Assembly: GCA_913057675.1 (NCBI GenBank)
Contig: CAJXOL010000011.1
Location: forward strand, 1-34,595
Reading direction: 5' to 3'
Origin: an uncultured Pseudomonadota bacterium
GTDB lineage: Bacteria > Pseudomonadota > Gammaproteobacteria > Burkholderiales > Eutrophovitaceae
Length of the DNA stretch: 34,595 nucleotides
The notes beneath the pieces are model-generated. The model ran no database searches, had not been told where the DNA came from, and saw only the letters and a program-made list of their open reading frames with translations. Of this stretch, positions 1 to 7,149 are shown one piece after another. How positions within the stretch are numbered: the first letter of the stretch is position 1; each line of letters starts with the position of its first letter. The translations under genes and the position numbers were made by a program.

Positions 1-47
1 GAGATTTCTGCCTGTCTCGTGGGCTCGGAGATGTGTATAAGAGACAG
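1..47. other. Nextera library adapter with i7 index (artefact)
   Basis: Not genomic. Bases 14-47 match the Illumina Nextera read-2 adapter, ending in the 19-base transposon mosaic end (29-47). Bases 6-13 read TTCTGCCT, which I recognise as the N703 i7 index, and bases 1-5 (GAGAT) are the end of the P7 primer. Genuine sequence starts at 48. Translation across this end gives well-known artefact peptides (MCIRDS on the plus strand, CLLYTSPSPRD on the minus strand). Confidence 0.98.
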
Positions 48-643
48 TAACTGGGTAGTTCGGCTTGCACATATGCATAGATTAAATCGTGTACATCAGC
101 ATATCCTGGCGCCGAATTCATTGGGCCATCGACTAATGCTGCGAACCGTCCACCGGTGGATAGTACACGACGGACTTCATCTAGCACTGGAGCAATTGGA
201 TTCATTAATGTCAATGCCCAATGGCAAAGTACCACGTCAATCGAATTGTCCTTGATCGCTGTCAAATCCTGAGCGTTTAATTCAAGTAGATCAACTGCAT
301 TGTCTGGCAGACGAACCTTAGCAAGTGCTAATTCTTCAGGAGACATATCTACTCCTTTTAATTGCAGCTTTGTATGGCGATCGTATAAGATTTTTAATAA
401 TGGTCCCGATCCGCAGGCAAGATCCAACACGCGGGTATCATCGACATCAGGCACAACCTCAGCCAGCCACTCATAGCTATTGCGTCCGGTCTCATCGCGG
501 CAGGTGCTTGCGCACGTCTCAGTGAAACCTGTATTACGTTGATGTACAGTTCTTAGATGGGCCAGTAGAGCTGTAGCATCGGGGTGCTGATTTAGGGCAA
601 GACTGTCAGTCCAGGTCGAGTTTAGGCCGCTCTGATTATTCAT
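48..643 (-). CDS. Class I SAM-dependent methyltransferase, 3' end cut by contig edge
   Basis: Reading the minus strand from the ATG at 643 gives an open frame of 198 codons that is still open at base 48, where the library adapter begins, so the C-terminus is missing. The protein carries the SAM-binding motif I VLDLACGSG at about residues 72-80. An acidic residue follows in VDMSPEELA at the end of strand 2, and a motif IV-like stretch lies in NSIDVVLCHWAL. This is a Methyltransf_11/25-type Rossmann methyltransferase. The substrate cannot be read from sequence; small-molecule methylation is the usual role of this group. It lies 84 bases downstream of the dioxygenase gene on the same strand and may share its transcript. 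The ribosome site is weak (AAAAG about 10 bases upstream). Confidence 0.85.
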
Positions 644-727
644 ATTTTTTATCTTTTTAGAGACTTAGAAAGTAATATCAACTAATCAGCTCGTCTATCT
701 GATGTTTGAGCACTAGGATAGTATCAT

Positions 728-1726
728 TCAGGATTTATCATTAATTGGCCAACAAATTGGATTTAGGGGGCTAATAGCAACGTCGCCTGGTTTTACATTT
801 GGCATGAATTTCTGCCAGTCACCAGATACCATTGTAGGAGCATTCATAACCCGCGCTCCATCTTTATAATAAGTATTGGCTAGAGCAATCCGACTACGGC
901 TAGTATAGTTCCGTGAGGCGGTATGAAAGTTTAAATTGTGGTGAAAGCTAACTTCGCCCAACTCGAATGGGGTTTCATTTACGGCGACTTGATTTCGTGA
1001 AAAAACTTCTGATACCCCACGGTCATAACCGGTGCCGGTTTTTTCAAATGTAACCGCATTAACTATCTTGTGGACGTCGAGCGGGTAGGCAAAAGAGAGC
1101 GGTCCCATCTCCAGTGGGATGGGTTGTGCTGGTGCCCAAGCGGTAACTACGTCATTGGTATCTAATGGAAAATGATGGTCATCGAAGTGCCATGGTGTTC
1201 GACCACAACCAGATTGTTTTGCTAGAACATTGTCATGGTAAAGTCTAACTGCAGGTACTTTAAGCAGATTTGCTGAAATTTGTCCTAGACGTGGTGATAG
1301 GACGTAGGCACGTAGTAATGGATTTTTGGGCCAGATCATTTCGAGACTCAGGAACCGGTTATATGCTCCTTTATCGGGATCAACATCAAATTCTTTTTTT
1401 AACAGGTTGATCAATTCAGCACGAAGTTTTAGCACGGCGCCAGGTGAAAAAACCTTTTTGAGCTTGATGAAACCATTTGTGCTGAAAAAATTGATCTCGT
1501 CATTGGTCAAATGGTAAGGCTCAGCCAGTTCGGAGATAACCTCATCGTCACTGGGTATTGCAACATTCGGTAAAGGCTCAGGAGTGATCAGCGCACCTTC
1601 TGTAACGTCGTTCTCTGCAAGACTGACATACCAGTCCCACCAGGCTTGATTATCCTTATCCCAAGGCTTACTGATATCGGTAGCATCAGTTGTCGTAGAA
1701 TTTGAATTGTCTCGTGAAGCTATCAA
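728..1726 (-). CDS. Phytanoyl-CoA dioxygenase (PhyH) family protein
   Basis: A 332-residue protein of the Fe(II)/2-oxoglutarate PhyH family, which hydroxylates small organic acids, acyl-CoAs, osmolytes or natural products. The iron ligands are visible as WHFD (H180, D182) and a distal histidine in NFHTASRN (H268). R279 in SRSRIALA, eleven residues later, is the expected 2-oxoglutarate anchor. The spacing matches active members, so it is probably catalytic. The N-terminus has an aromatic stretch (NQAWWDWYV, about residues 26-34). The start is TTG at 1726; an in-frame stop lies just upstream and the first internal Met is residue 130, so TTG is the only sensible start, though no clear ribosome site precedes it. 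Its neighbours are an EgtD-like methyltransferase upstream and a second methyltransferase downstream, suggesting small-molecule metabolism. The substrate is unknown. Confidence 0.85.
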   Translation of the reverse strand: MIASRDNSNSTTTDATDISKPWDKDNQAWWDWYVSLAENDVTEGALITPEPLPNVAIPSDDEVISELAEPYHLTNDEINFFSTNGFIKLKKVFSPGAVLKLRAELINLLKKEFDVDPDKGAYNRFLSLEMIWPKNPLLRAYVLSPRLGQISANLLKVPAVRLYHDNVLAKQSGCGRTPWHFDDHHFPLDTNDVVTAWAPAQPIPLEMGPLSFAYPLDVHKIVNAVTFEKTGTGYDRGVSEVFSRNQVAVNETPFELGEVSFHHNLNFHTASRNYTSRSRIALANTYYKDGARVMNAPTMVSGDWQKFMPNVKPGDVAISPLNPICWPINDKS

Positions 1727-1772
1727 TTTTATTTATCTAGTTATTTTGCTATTTGTAAGAGGGCGGTTTGAT

Positions 1773-1834
1773 CTGAGTTACTTAGTTTGCAAAGAAAAGA
1801 GCTAACGTTTTTCAAAGCTTCTGTTGTAACTCAG
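1773..1834 (-). repeat. Inverted repeat in the dioxygenase leader
   Basis: Perfect 9-base arms CTGAGTTAC (1773-1781) and GTAACTCAG (1826-1834) are separated by 44 bases. Inside them a weaker stem, GAAAA (1794-1798) with TTTTC (1809-1813), can form. The element lies 47-108 bases upstream of the dioxygenase start in a 260-base gap. It could be an operator or an RNA leader hairpin; I recognise no known riboswitch class. The rest of the gap 1727-1986 shows only a 10-base palindrome, CGTTTAAACG (1936-1945), and no clear terminator. Confidence 0.5.
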
Positions 1835-1986
1835 CATGTATCTTCTAGTTTCACTCCCTCTATTCTCTCACGGCGTGTGCCTGACCGTTCTCCTGGCTCG
1901 TGTTTGAGACGACATCAATCGATTACTCTTTGGGCCGTTTAAACGATGCTAGTCACTTCTCAGGTGAAAAAGTTTATTTTTCAATT

Positions 1987-2934
1987 TCATTGAGCATGTA
2001 CCACAGCGAAATAATCTTTTGGATCAGTCCATATTTGGATCTTCCCAAAGCCGGCGTTTTTTAATAATTCACTAATTGATTTAACCGTGTACTTGTGAGA
2101 GTTCTCAGTGTGTATTAGGTCTCCCTTATTAAGGACTCTAGAGTTCCCAGGCCATGTAATGGTTACTTTTTCGAGAACTTCTAGAAAAAGCTCAACTCTA
2201 TTTTCTGTGTGATTAATTATTACTTTATGATCAAATTGATCAATGTTGAAGTTAGATCCCAAGGTTGAATTAACTGAGTTCAAAATATTAAGATTAAAAG
2301 CGGCCGTAATTTTTAGTGGATCGTCATATGCCAATTTTAAAACAGCGTCTTCCTTCATCAAGTCAACTCCAAACAATAACCCACCGCCTTTAGCTTGATT
2401 TTTAATTTGGCGAAGTAGATGAAGTGCTTCAGAAGTTAGAAAATTGCCTATGCTGGAGCCAGGGTAAAAAAACATGCGTTTTGTATCAGAGATGGATTCA
2501 GGAATCAATATTTGCTTTGAAAAATCCATACCCATACATTGCATCTCGATGTGCGGGTATTTTCCTGCCAATTTTGTTACCGCATCTTTTAGATACTCGA
2601 TTGAAAAATCAATAGCTAAATAGTTTGAAGGCTTGAGAGAGTTGAAAAAGGATTCCGCTTTTTGGCAATTTCCAGCACCTAAGTCGATTAATGTGCCACC
2701 AACGCCAATCGCATCAATTATTTGGTTTTCATATCGTGAGAAAATATCTTTCTCAGTATTTGTTGGGTAGTACTCAGGCAGTAAGGTAATGGCAGTAAAT
2801 AGATGTGAACCTAGAGGGTCGTATAAAAATTTTGGGGAAATTGATGGTGATTCTGCTAATAGACCTGCCTCTATCTCGCGAACAAGATCAAGATGATCTG
2901 TTGAGTTATTTCCTAATATGGTGGGGGATTGCAT
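1987..2934 (-). CDS. EgtD-like L-histidine N-alpha-methyltransferase family protein
   Basis: 315 residues, the usual length of the EgtD/DUF2260 family. Family members use SAM to trimethylate histidine to hercynine, the first step to ergothioneine. Diagnostic segments in order: KFLYDPLGSHLF (35-46), LPEYYPTNTE (52-61), SAM motif I LIDLGAGNC (82-90), YPGSSIGNF (157-165; N164 corresponds to the histidine-contacting Asn of EgtD), YDDP...FNLN (203-216) and HTENSHKY (275-282; E277 and S279 correspond to the Glu/Ser pair that selects histidine). It is therefore likely to act on histidine or a close analogue. No EgtB sulfoxide synthase is visible in the window. Base composition is unusual: three rows I counted by hand (2161-2280, 2581-2640) are about 31% GC, well below the neighbouring genes, suggesting separate acquisition. 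The gene symbol is withheld because pathway partners are absent. Confidence 0.82.
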   Translation of the reverse strand: MQSPTILGNNSTDHLDLVREIEAGLLAESPSISPKFLYDPLGSHLFTAITLLPEYYPTNTEKDIFSRYENQIIDAIGVGGTLIDLGAGNCQKAESFFNSLKPSNYLAIDFSIEYLKDAVTKLAGKYPHIEMQCMGMDFSKQILIPESISDTKRMFFYPGSSIGNFLTSEALHLLRQIKNQAKGGGLLFGVDLMKEDAVLKLAYDDPLKITAAFNLNILNSVNSTLGSNFNIDQFDHKVIINHTENRVELFLEVLEKVTITWPGNSRVLNKGDLIHTENSHKYTVKSISELLKNAGFGKIQIWTDPKDYFAVVHAQ

Positions 2935-3013
2935 AAGTGTGATTTTCGACAGTGATAAGTTGATTAGGTTCTGTACCTTAGTTTCATGTGAATGAAATTA
3001 AGGAAAAATAATT

Positions 3014-3103
3014 TGGCGGAGAGTGAGGGATTCGAACCCTCGGTACGGATTAACGTACACACGCTTTCCAAGCGAGCACCATAAGCCTCTCGGTCAACTC
3101 TCC
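3014..3103 (-). tRNA. tRNA-Ser (anticodon GGA)
   Basis: On the minus strand the acceptor arm GGAGAGT (3103-3097) pairs with ACTCTCC (3024-3018), followed by discriminator G and an encoded CCA (3016-3014). The anticodon stem-loop reads CGC-TTGGAAA-GCG, giving GGA, which decodes UCC/UCU. A long variable arm is present, as expected for serine tRNA; total length is 90 bases. It lies between acs and the EgtD-like gene, all on the minus strand, with the tRNA 3' end facing the low-GC group. Confidence 0.96.
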
Positions 3104-3132
3104 TACTTGTATCGATACATAAGAAGCCGCGC

Positions 3133-3161
3133 AGAATATATGAGCGGCCCACTTGTGTCAA
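3133..3161 (-). promoter_or_regulatory. Probable tRNA-Ser promoter
   Basis: Minus-strand TTGACA (3161-3156), a perfect -35, is followed after 17 bases by TATTCT, or after 15 by TATATT (3140-3135). The -10 is followed by a GC-rich stretch (GCGCGGC), the discriminator typical of stringently controlled stable-RNA promoters. The predicted start is about 20 bases upstream of the mature tRNA 5' end. Confidence 0.6.
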
Positions 3162-3171
3162 AGATGATGGA

Positions 3172-5136
3172 TTATATCGCCTCTTTGAGTTGATCTAAAA
3201 TTTGTGGATTTTCGAGTGTCGAGACGTCTTGAGTTATCTCTTCGCCTTTGGCTAATGAGCGCAGCAAGCGCCGCATTATTTTCCCGGAGCGTGTCTTCGG
3301 TAGGTTATCACCGAAGCGAATCTCGTCCGGCTTGGCAATAGGCCCAATCTCTTTTGCGACCCAATCTCTGAGTGCCTGTGCAATATCTTTTGCTTGATCA
3401 CTCGAAGGTCTGTCGCCTTTGAGCACCACAAAGGCTGTAATCGATTCACCTTTGATGTCATGTGGTTTACCTACGACTGCGGCTTCTGCAACCAGTTCAT
3501 GTGAGACCAAGGCTGATTCAATTTCCATGGTTCCTAGTCTATGGCCTGAGACGTTCAGTACGTCATCGGTACGTCCCATAATCCAAAAATAGCCGTCTTT
3601 GTCGCGATTAGCGCCATCACCAGCGAGATAATATTCTCCTTTAAACTCATCAGGAAAGTAGCTTTTCTTGAATCGCTCTGGGTCTCCCCATATGTTTCTT
3701 ATCATGGAAGGCCATGGCTTTTTGATAACTAAGATGCCACCATTACCTCTCTCCACTGATTTGCCTGTTTCATCAACTACGTCAGCTATGATTCCCGGTA
3801 GGGGGAAGGTGCATGAACCAGGTTTGAGTGGCGTGACACCAGGGAGTGGAGTGATCATATGTCCACCAGTCTCGGTCTGCCACCATGTATCTGCGATGGG
3901 ACATTTACCCCCACCTACGGTATTGAAGTACCACATCCACGCCTCAGGGTTAATTGGTTCCCCAACGGATCCGAGTAACCTCAAGGACGCCAGATCATGC
4001 TCTTTTGGGAGATCAGGTCCGAGTTTGATGAGCGAGCGAATTGCAGTTGGTGCCGTATAAAAAATGGTTACACCATGTGTATCGATCATTTTCCAGAAAC
4101 GATTGGCATCCGGATAGGTTGGAACGCCTTCAAAAATTACTTGTGTGGCGCCTACTGTCAGCGGTCCATAAGTTACGTAGGTGTGTCCAGTAATCCAGCC
4201 GATATCGGCCGTACACCAAAAGACATCAGAGCTTCGATGGTCGAACGTCCATTTCATCGTAAGCATCGCCTGAAGTAGGTATCCTGCTGAGCTGTGTTGT
4301 ACACCTTTCGGTTTTCCTGTTGAACCAGAGGTGTAGAGAATAAATAGCGGATGTTCAGCATTAACCCATTCAGGTTCGCAGACATTCGGTTCATTTTGAG
4401 TCAGCTCGTGCAGCCACACATCTCTATTTTTATCGAATTTAATTTTGTTACCCGCACGTTTATACACAACAACATTGCTGATTTTCTCGCATCCACCCAT
4501 ATTGATTGCCTCATCGACAACCGCTTTTAGTGGGATTTCTTTACCGCCTCGAATTTGAGCGTCGGCGGTAATGACGGCGGTCGCACCAACGTCAATAATT
4601 CGTTCTTGTAAACTTTTAGCCGAAAATCCACCAAACACCACAGAGTGGGTAGCGCCAATACGGGCGCAGGCTTGCATTGCAGCCACTCCTTCTATGGACA
4701 TCGGCATGTAGATCACAACACGGTCGCCCGACCTGATACCCAAAGATTTTAAGCCATTGGCCATTTGGCACACGCGATGGTAGAGCTGTTTATAGGTCAC
4801 GTTGGTTACAGAGCCATCATCGGCCTCGAAAATCAACGCGGTTTTATTCGGGATCGTATTTAAATGTCGATCTAGGCAATTGTATGAGACATTGAGTTCC
4901 CCATCATGAAACCATTTAAAAAACGGCGGATTGCTGTCATCTAAAATTTTAGTGAATGGTTTCTTCCATAAGAGATGTTCCTGCGCTAATCTGGCCCAAA
5001 AACCCTCATAATCGGTCGTCGCTTCCGAGCATAAGGTCTCATAGGCGTCAAGCCCAGAAATAGTTGCCTGTTTTACAAATTCTTTACTCGGTTCAAAAAT
5101 CCGATTTTCCTGTAATACCGATTCAATATTGCTCAT
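3172..5136 (-). CDS. acs: Acetyl-CoA synthetase (AMP-forming)
   Basis: 654 residues, full length for Acs (E. coli 652). It activates acetate to acetyl-adenylate and then acetyl-CoA in the cytoplasm, for growth on or scavenging of acetate. Visible motifs: the AMP-binding P-loop [10 protein letters not shown] (269-278), the acetate-pocket segment [11 protein letters not shown], the hinge region around [18 protein letters not shown], and the C-terminal [11 protein letters not shown], whose K619 is the catalytic lysine that is reversibly acetylated in relatives. The ATG start at 5136 has GAGG about 6 bases upstream. It is divergent from the fumarase gene, which fits acetate feeding the TCA cycle. 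The leader contains a structured inverted repeat. Confidence 0.97.
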   Translation of the reverse strand: MSNIESVLQENRIFEPSKEFVKQATISGLDAYETLCSEATTDYEGFWARLAQEHLLWKKPFTKILDDSNPPFFKWFHDGELNVSYNCLDRHLNTIPNKTALIFEADDGSVTNVTYKQLYHRVCQMANGLKSLGIRSGDRVVIYMPMSIEGVAAMQACARIGATHSVVFGGFSAKSLQERIIDVGATAVITADAQIRGGKEIPLKAVVDEAINMGGCEKISNVVVYKRAGNKIKFDKNRDVWLHELTQNEPNVCEPEWVNAEHPLFILYTSGSTGKPKGVQHSSAGYLLQAMLTMKWTFDHRSSDVFWCTADIGWITGHTYVTYGPLTVGATQVIFEGVPTYPDANRFWKMIDTHGVTIFYTAPTAIRSLIKLGPDLPKEHDLASLRLLGSVGEPINPEAWMWYFNTVGGGKCPIADTWWQTETGGHMITPLPGVTPLKPGSCTFPLPGIIADVVDETGKSVERGNGGILVIKKPWPSMIRNIWGDPERFKKSYFPDEFKGEYYLAGDGANRDKDGYFWIMGRTDDVLNVSGHRLGTMEIESALVSHELVAEAAVVGKPHDIKGESITAFVVLKGDRPSSDQAKDIAQALRDWVAKEIGPIAKPDEIRFGDNLPKTRSGKIMRRLLRSLAKGEEITQDVSTLENPQILDQLKEAI

Positions 5137-5199
5137 ACGTACCTCTTTTTATCTTGCCGTGACGCAGCTTTCATAAATTTCTGGGTGTTGTGTCTTGTG

Positions 5200-5250
5200 A
5201 GCGCCATAACCTCGTAGGTTAAACACGAAGTGTAAGCTACCAATGGCGCT
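5200..5250 (-). repeat. Inverted repeat that can fold as a three-way junction (acs leader)
   Basis: Outer arms AGCGCCAT (5200-5207) and ATGGCGCT (5243-5250) are perfect complements. Between them are two small hairpins: AACC/GGTT (5208-5211 with 5217-5220, loop TCGTA) and ACAC/GTGT (5223-5226 with 5230-5233, loop GAA). The whole can form a compact three-way junction about 64-114 bases upstream of the acs start. It may be an RNA leader element of acs or a protein-binding operator in the acs-fumarase divergent region. I match it to no known riboswitch. It makes up part of the 294-base intergenic stretch 5137-5430; elsewhere there I see only a TATAAT (5385-5390) without a good -35. Confidence 0.5.
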
Positions 5251-5430
5251 GGAAAAGCTGCCGTGTCAGTCTTGAACCTGAATTATACTATTTTAGTGTT
5301 TGTAAGATGGCGATATAGAGTCTTAACGGGGGTCATAATAGTGAGAGATGCGCCCATTCGCACAATGTAGGCTGACAGGTGATTTATAATTCGTATCTAA
5401 TCTAAGCACTTTAAGTTAAGGACTTGACCC

Positions 5431-6957
5431 ATGGCTGCAATTAACCAGAACGATTTAATCGACAGCATAGCTGATGCCTTCCAATATATCTCGTACTACC
5501 ATCCGAAGGACTATATTGATGCCCTTGGTTTGGCTTACGAGCGGGAGGAATCTCCTGCGGCACGGGATGCTATTGCGCAAATTTTGACCAATTCAAAAAT
5601 GAGTGCTCAAGGCCATAGGCCGGTTTGTCAAGATACTGGCTTGGCTGTGGTATTCGTCAAGTTAGGTATGGACGTGCGATGGTCTGGAGTGACCATGGTG
5701 TTGGCAGAGATGATTCATGAAGGTGTGCGTCGGGCTTACACCCATACAGAAAATCCGCTACGTGCCTCAGTGGTGCTCGATCCTGCCGGTCAGAGGCAAA
5801 ATAGTCGTGATAATACGCCTGCGATTATTCATTACGATGTGGTTCAGGGGAGCAACATTGAGATCACTGTTGCTGCAAAAGGCGGGGGCTCTGAGAACAA
5901 AGCAAAGTTCACCACGCTGATGCCGTCAGATAGTCTTGCAGATTGGATTGTTGATATCGTTCCTTCGATGGGTGCGGGTTGGTGTCCTCCAGGCATGTTG
6001 GGTATTGGTGTTGGTGGGACGGCTGAAAAAGCCATGCTTCTGGCTAAAGAGTCTTTGATGGAGTCCATTGATATGCAAGTACTGAAAGCTAATGGACCTC
6101 AGAATAAATTAGAAGAATTACGTATTGAAATTTATGACCGCGTCAACGCTTTAGGTATCGGTGCGCAGGGTTTGGGTGGTTTAACCACTGTGTTGGACGT
6201 CAAAATCAAAGATTACCCCACGCATGCTGCGTCGCTACCTGTAGCGGTGATTCCAAACTGTGCTGCCACTCGACATGCACATTTTGTCCTTGATGGTTCT
6301 GGACCTGCCGTATTGACCCCCCCTGCGCCTGAGGACTATCCAGCGATTGAGTGGCGTGCTGCTGATGATGCGAGGCGTGTCGATCTAGGAACGGTCACAG
6401 CGCAGGATGTGGCCAGTTGGAAACCTGGCGAAACTTTATTACTCAATGGTAAATTCCTCACCGGTAGGGATGCGGCACATAAGCGTATTAAAGGCCTTTT
6501 GGATAGTGGCGAAGGCTTACCCGAAGGTGTTAATTTCGAGGGTAGATTTATCTATTACGTAGGCCCGGTTGACCCGGTTGGCGATGAGGTGGTGGGGCCT
6601 GCTGGACCTACGACATCCACCAGAATGGATAAATTTACCGACATGATGTTGTCACAGACCGGTTTGCTCGGCATGGTTGGGAAAGCTGAGCGCGGTCCTG
6701 TCGCTATCGAAGCCATTAAAAAACATAAGGCGGTTTATTTAATGGCAGTTGGGGGTGCAGCATATCTTGTTGCGAAAGCGATTCAATCGTCGAGAGTTGT
6801 GGCGTTTGAAGATTTAGGTATGGAGGCAATTTACGAATTTGAGGTGCGTGATATGCCGGTGACGGTGGCGGTAGACAGCACGGGGGAGTCGGTGCACCAG
6901 ACAGGTCCTAAATTCTGGAAAAACAAGATAGCTCAAATTCCAGTTGTATCAGCATAA
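5431..6957 (+). CDS. Class I (iron-sulfur) fumarate hydratase
   Basis: 508 residues, a single-chain class I fumarase of the FumA/FumB type, interconverting fumarate and L-malate in the TCA cycle. The three cysteines that hold the [4Fe-4S] cluster are visible: C66 in RPVCQDTG, C185 in GWCPPGM and C277 in PNCAATRH. The C-terminal beta domain contains GPAGPTTSTRMDKFTD, typical of the family. The ATG start is preceded by AAGGA (5418-5422) at 8 bases. It stands alone on its strand between the divergent acs and the ffs-dnaX group. Class I enzymes are oxygen-sensitive, so a second class II enzyme elsewhere would be unsurprising. The letter (fumA or fumB) cannot be assigned, hence no symbol. Confidence 0.96.
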   Translation: MAAINQNDLIDSIADAFQYISYYHPKDYIDALGLAYEREESPAARDAIAQILTNSKMSAQGHRPVCQDTGLAVVFVKLGMDVRWSGVTMVLAEMIHEGVRRAYTHTENPLRASVVLDPAGQRQNSRDNTPAIIHYDVVQGSNIEITVAAKGGGSENKAKFTTLMPSDSLADWIVDIVPSMGAGWCPPGMLGIGVGGTAEKAMLLAKESLMESIDMQVLKANGPQNKLEELRIEIYDRVNALGIGAQGLGGLTTVLDVKIKDYPTHAASLPVAVIPNCAATRHAHFVLDGSGPAVLTPPAPEDYPAIEWRAADDARRVDLGTVTAQDVASWKPGETLLLNGKFLTGRDAAHKRIKGLLDSGEGLPEGVNFEGRFIYYVGPVDPVGDEVVGPAGPTTSTRMDKFTDMMLSQTGLLGMVGKAERGPVAIEAIKKHKAVYLMAVGGAAYLVAKAIQSSRVVAFEDLGMEAIYEFEVRDMPVTVAVDSTGESVHQTGPKFWKNKIAQIPVVSA

Positions 6958-6961
6958 TTTA

Positions 6962-6990
6962 TTGAAGGCGGGTAAACTACTGTTTAGATT
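6962..6990 (+). promoter_or_regulatory. Probable ffs promoter
   Basis: TTGAAG (6962-6967), a 17-base spacer and TAGATT (6985-6990) lie immediately upstream of the SRP RNA, putting the start near 6997, about 13 bases before the terminal stem. It probably serves ffs and may read into dnaX. Confidence 0.5.
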
Positions 6991-7009
6991 ATCGTGCGAT
7001 TAAGTTTAT

Positions 7010-7105
7010 GGCGGGCCTCCCCGCATTGCAATGTAGTGAACCTGGTCAGGGCCGGAAGGAAGCAGCCACAGCTATTATTTGTAAGTGCCGGGGGTTTGGC
7101 TCGCC
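7010..7105 (+). ncRNA. ffs: Signal recognition particle RNA, small bacterial type (4.5S)
   Basis: The conserved Ffh-binding domain is present: CCTGGTCAGG, then GCCGGAAGGAAGCAGCCA containing the GGAA tetraloop and the asymmetric loop. The ends pair as GGCGGGCC (7010-7017) with GGCTCGCC (7098-7105), and TCCCCG with CGGGGG next to it, giving the single long hairpin of the small bacterial SRP RNA. Length is about 96 bases. It works with Ffh in co-translational targeting of inner-membrane proteins. It sits just before dnaX, a common arrangement in proteobacteria. A pyrimidine-rich stretch follows, but no classic terminator. Confidence 0.95.
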
Positions 7106-7149
7106 ACCCCTTTCCTTTTCTCTAGAGTCAGTGAACACTAAATATTGAG

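Noticed and set aside
19-255. Plus-strand frame with MGSEMCIRDS at its start
   Set aside because: The N-terminus is adapter sequence, and the rest is the antisense of a well-supported methyltransferase gene on the minus strand.
2964-3161. Minus-strand frame of 65 codons over the tRNA-Ser gene
   Set aside because: It covers a clearly folded tRNA and its promoter, with no protein similarity that I recognise.
5243-5258. Sigma-54-like GG-N10-GC spacing before the fumarase gene
   Set aside because: The -12 half lacks TTGC (reads AAGC), and it lies more than 170 bases from the start codon inside the inverted repeat arm.
5385-5390. TATAAT before the fumarase gene
   Set aside because: No acceptable -35 at 16-18 bases and no TGN extension, so I do not list it as a promoter.
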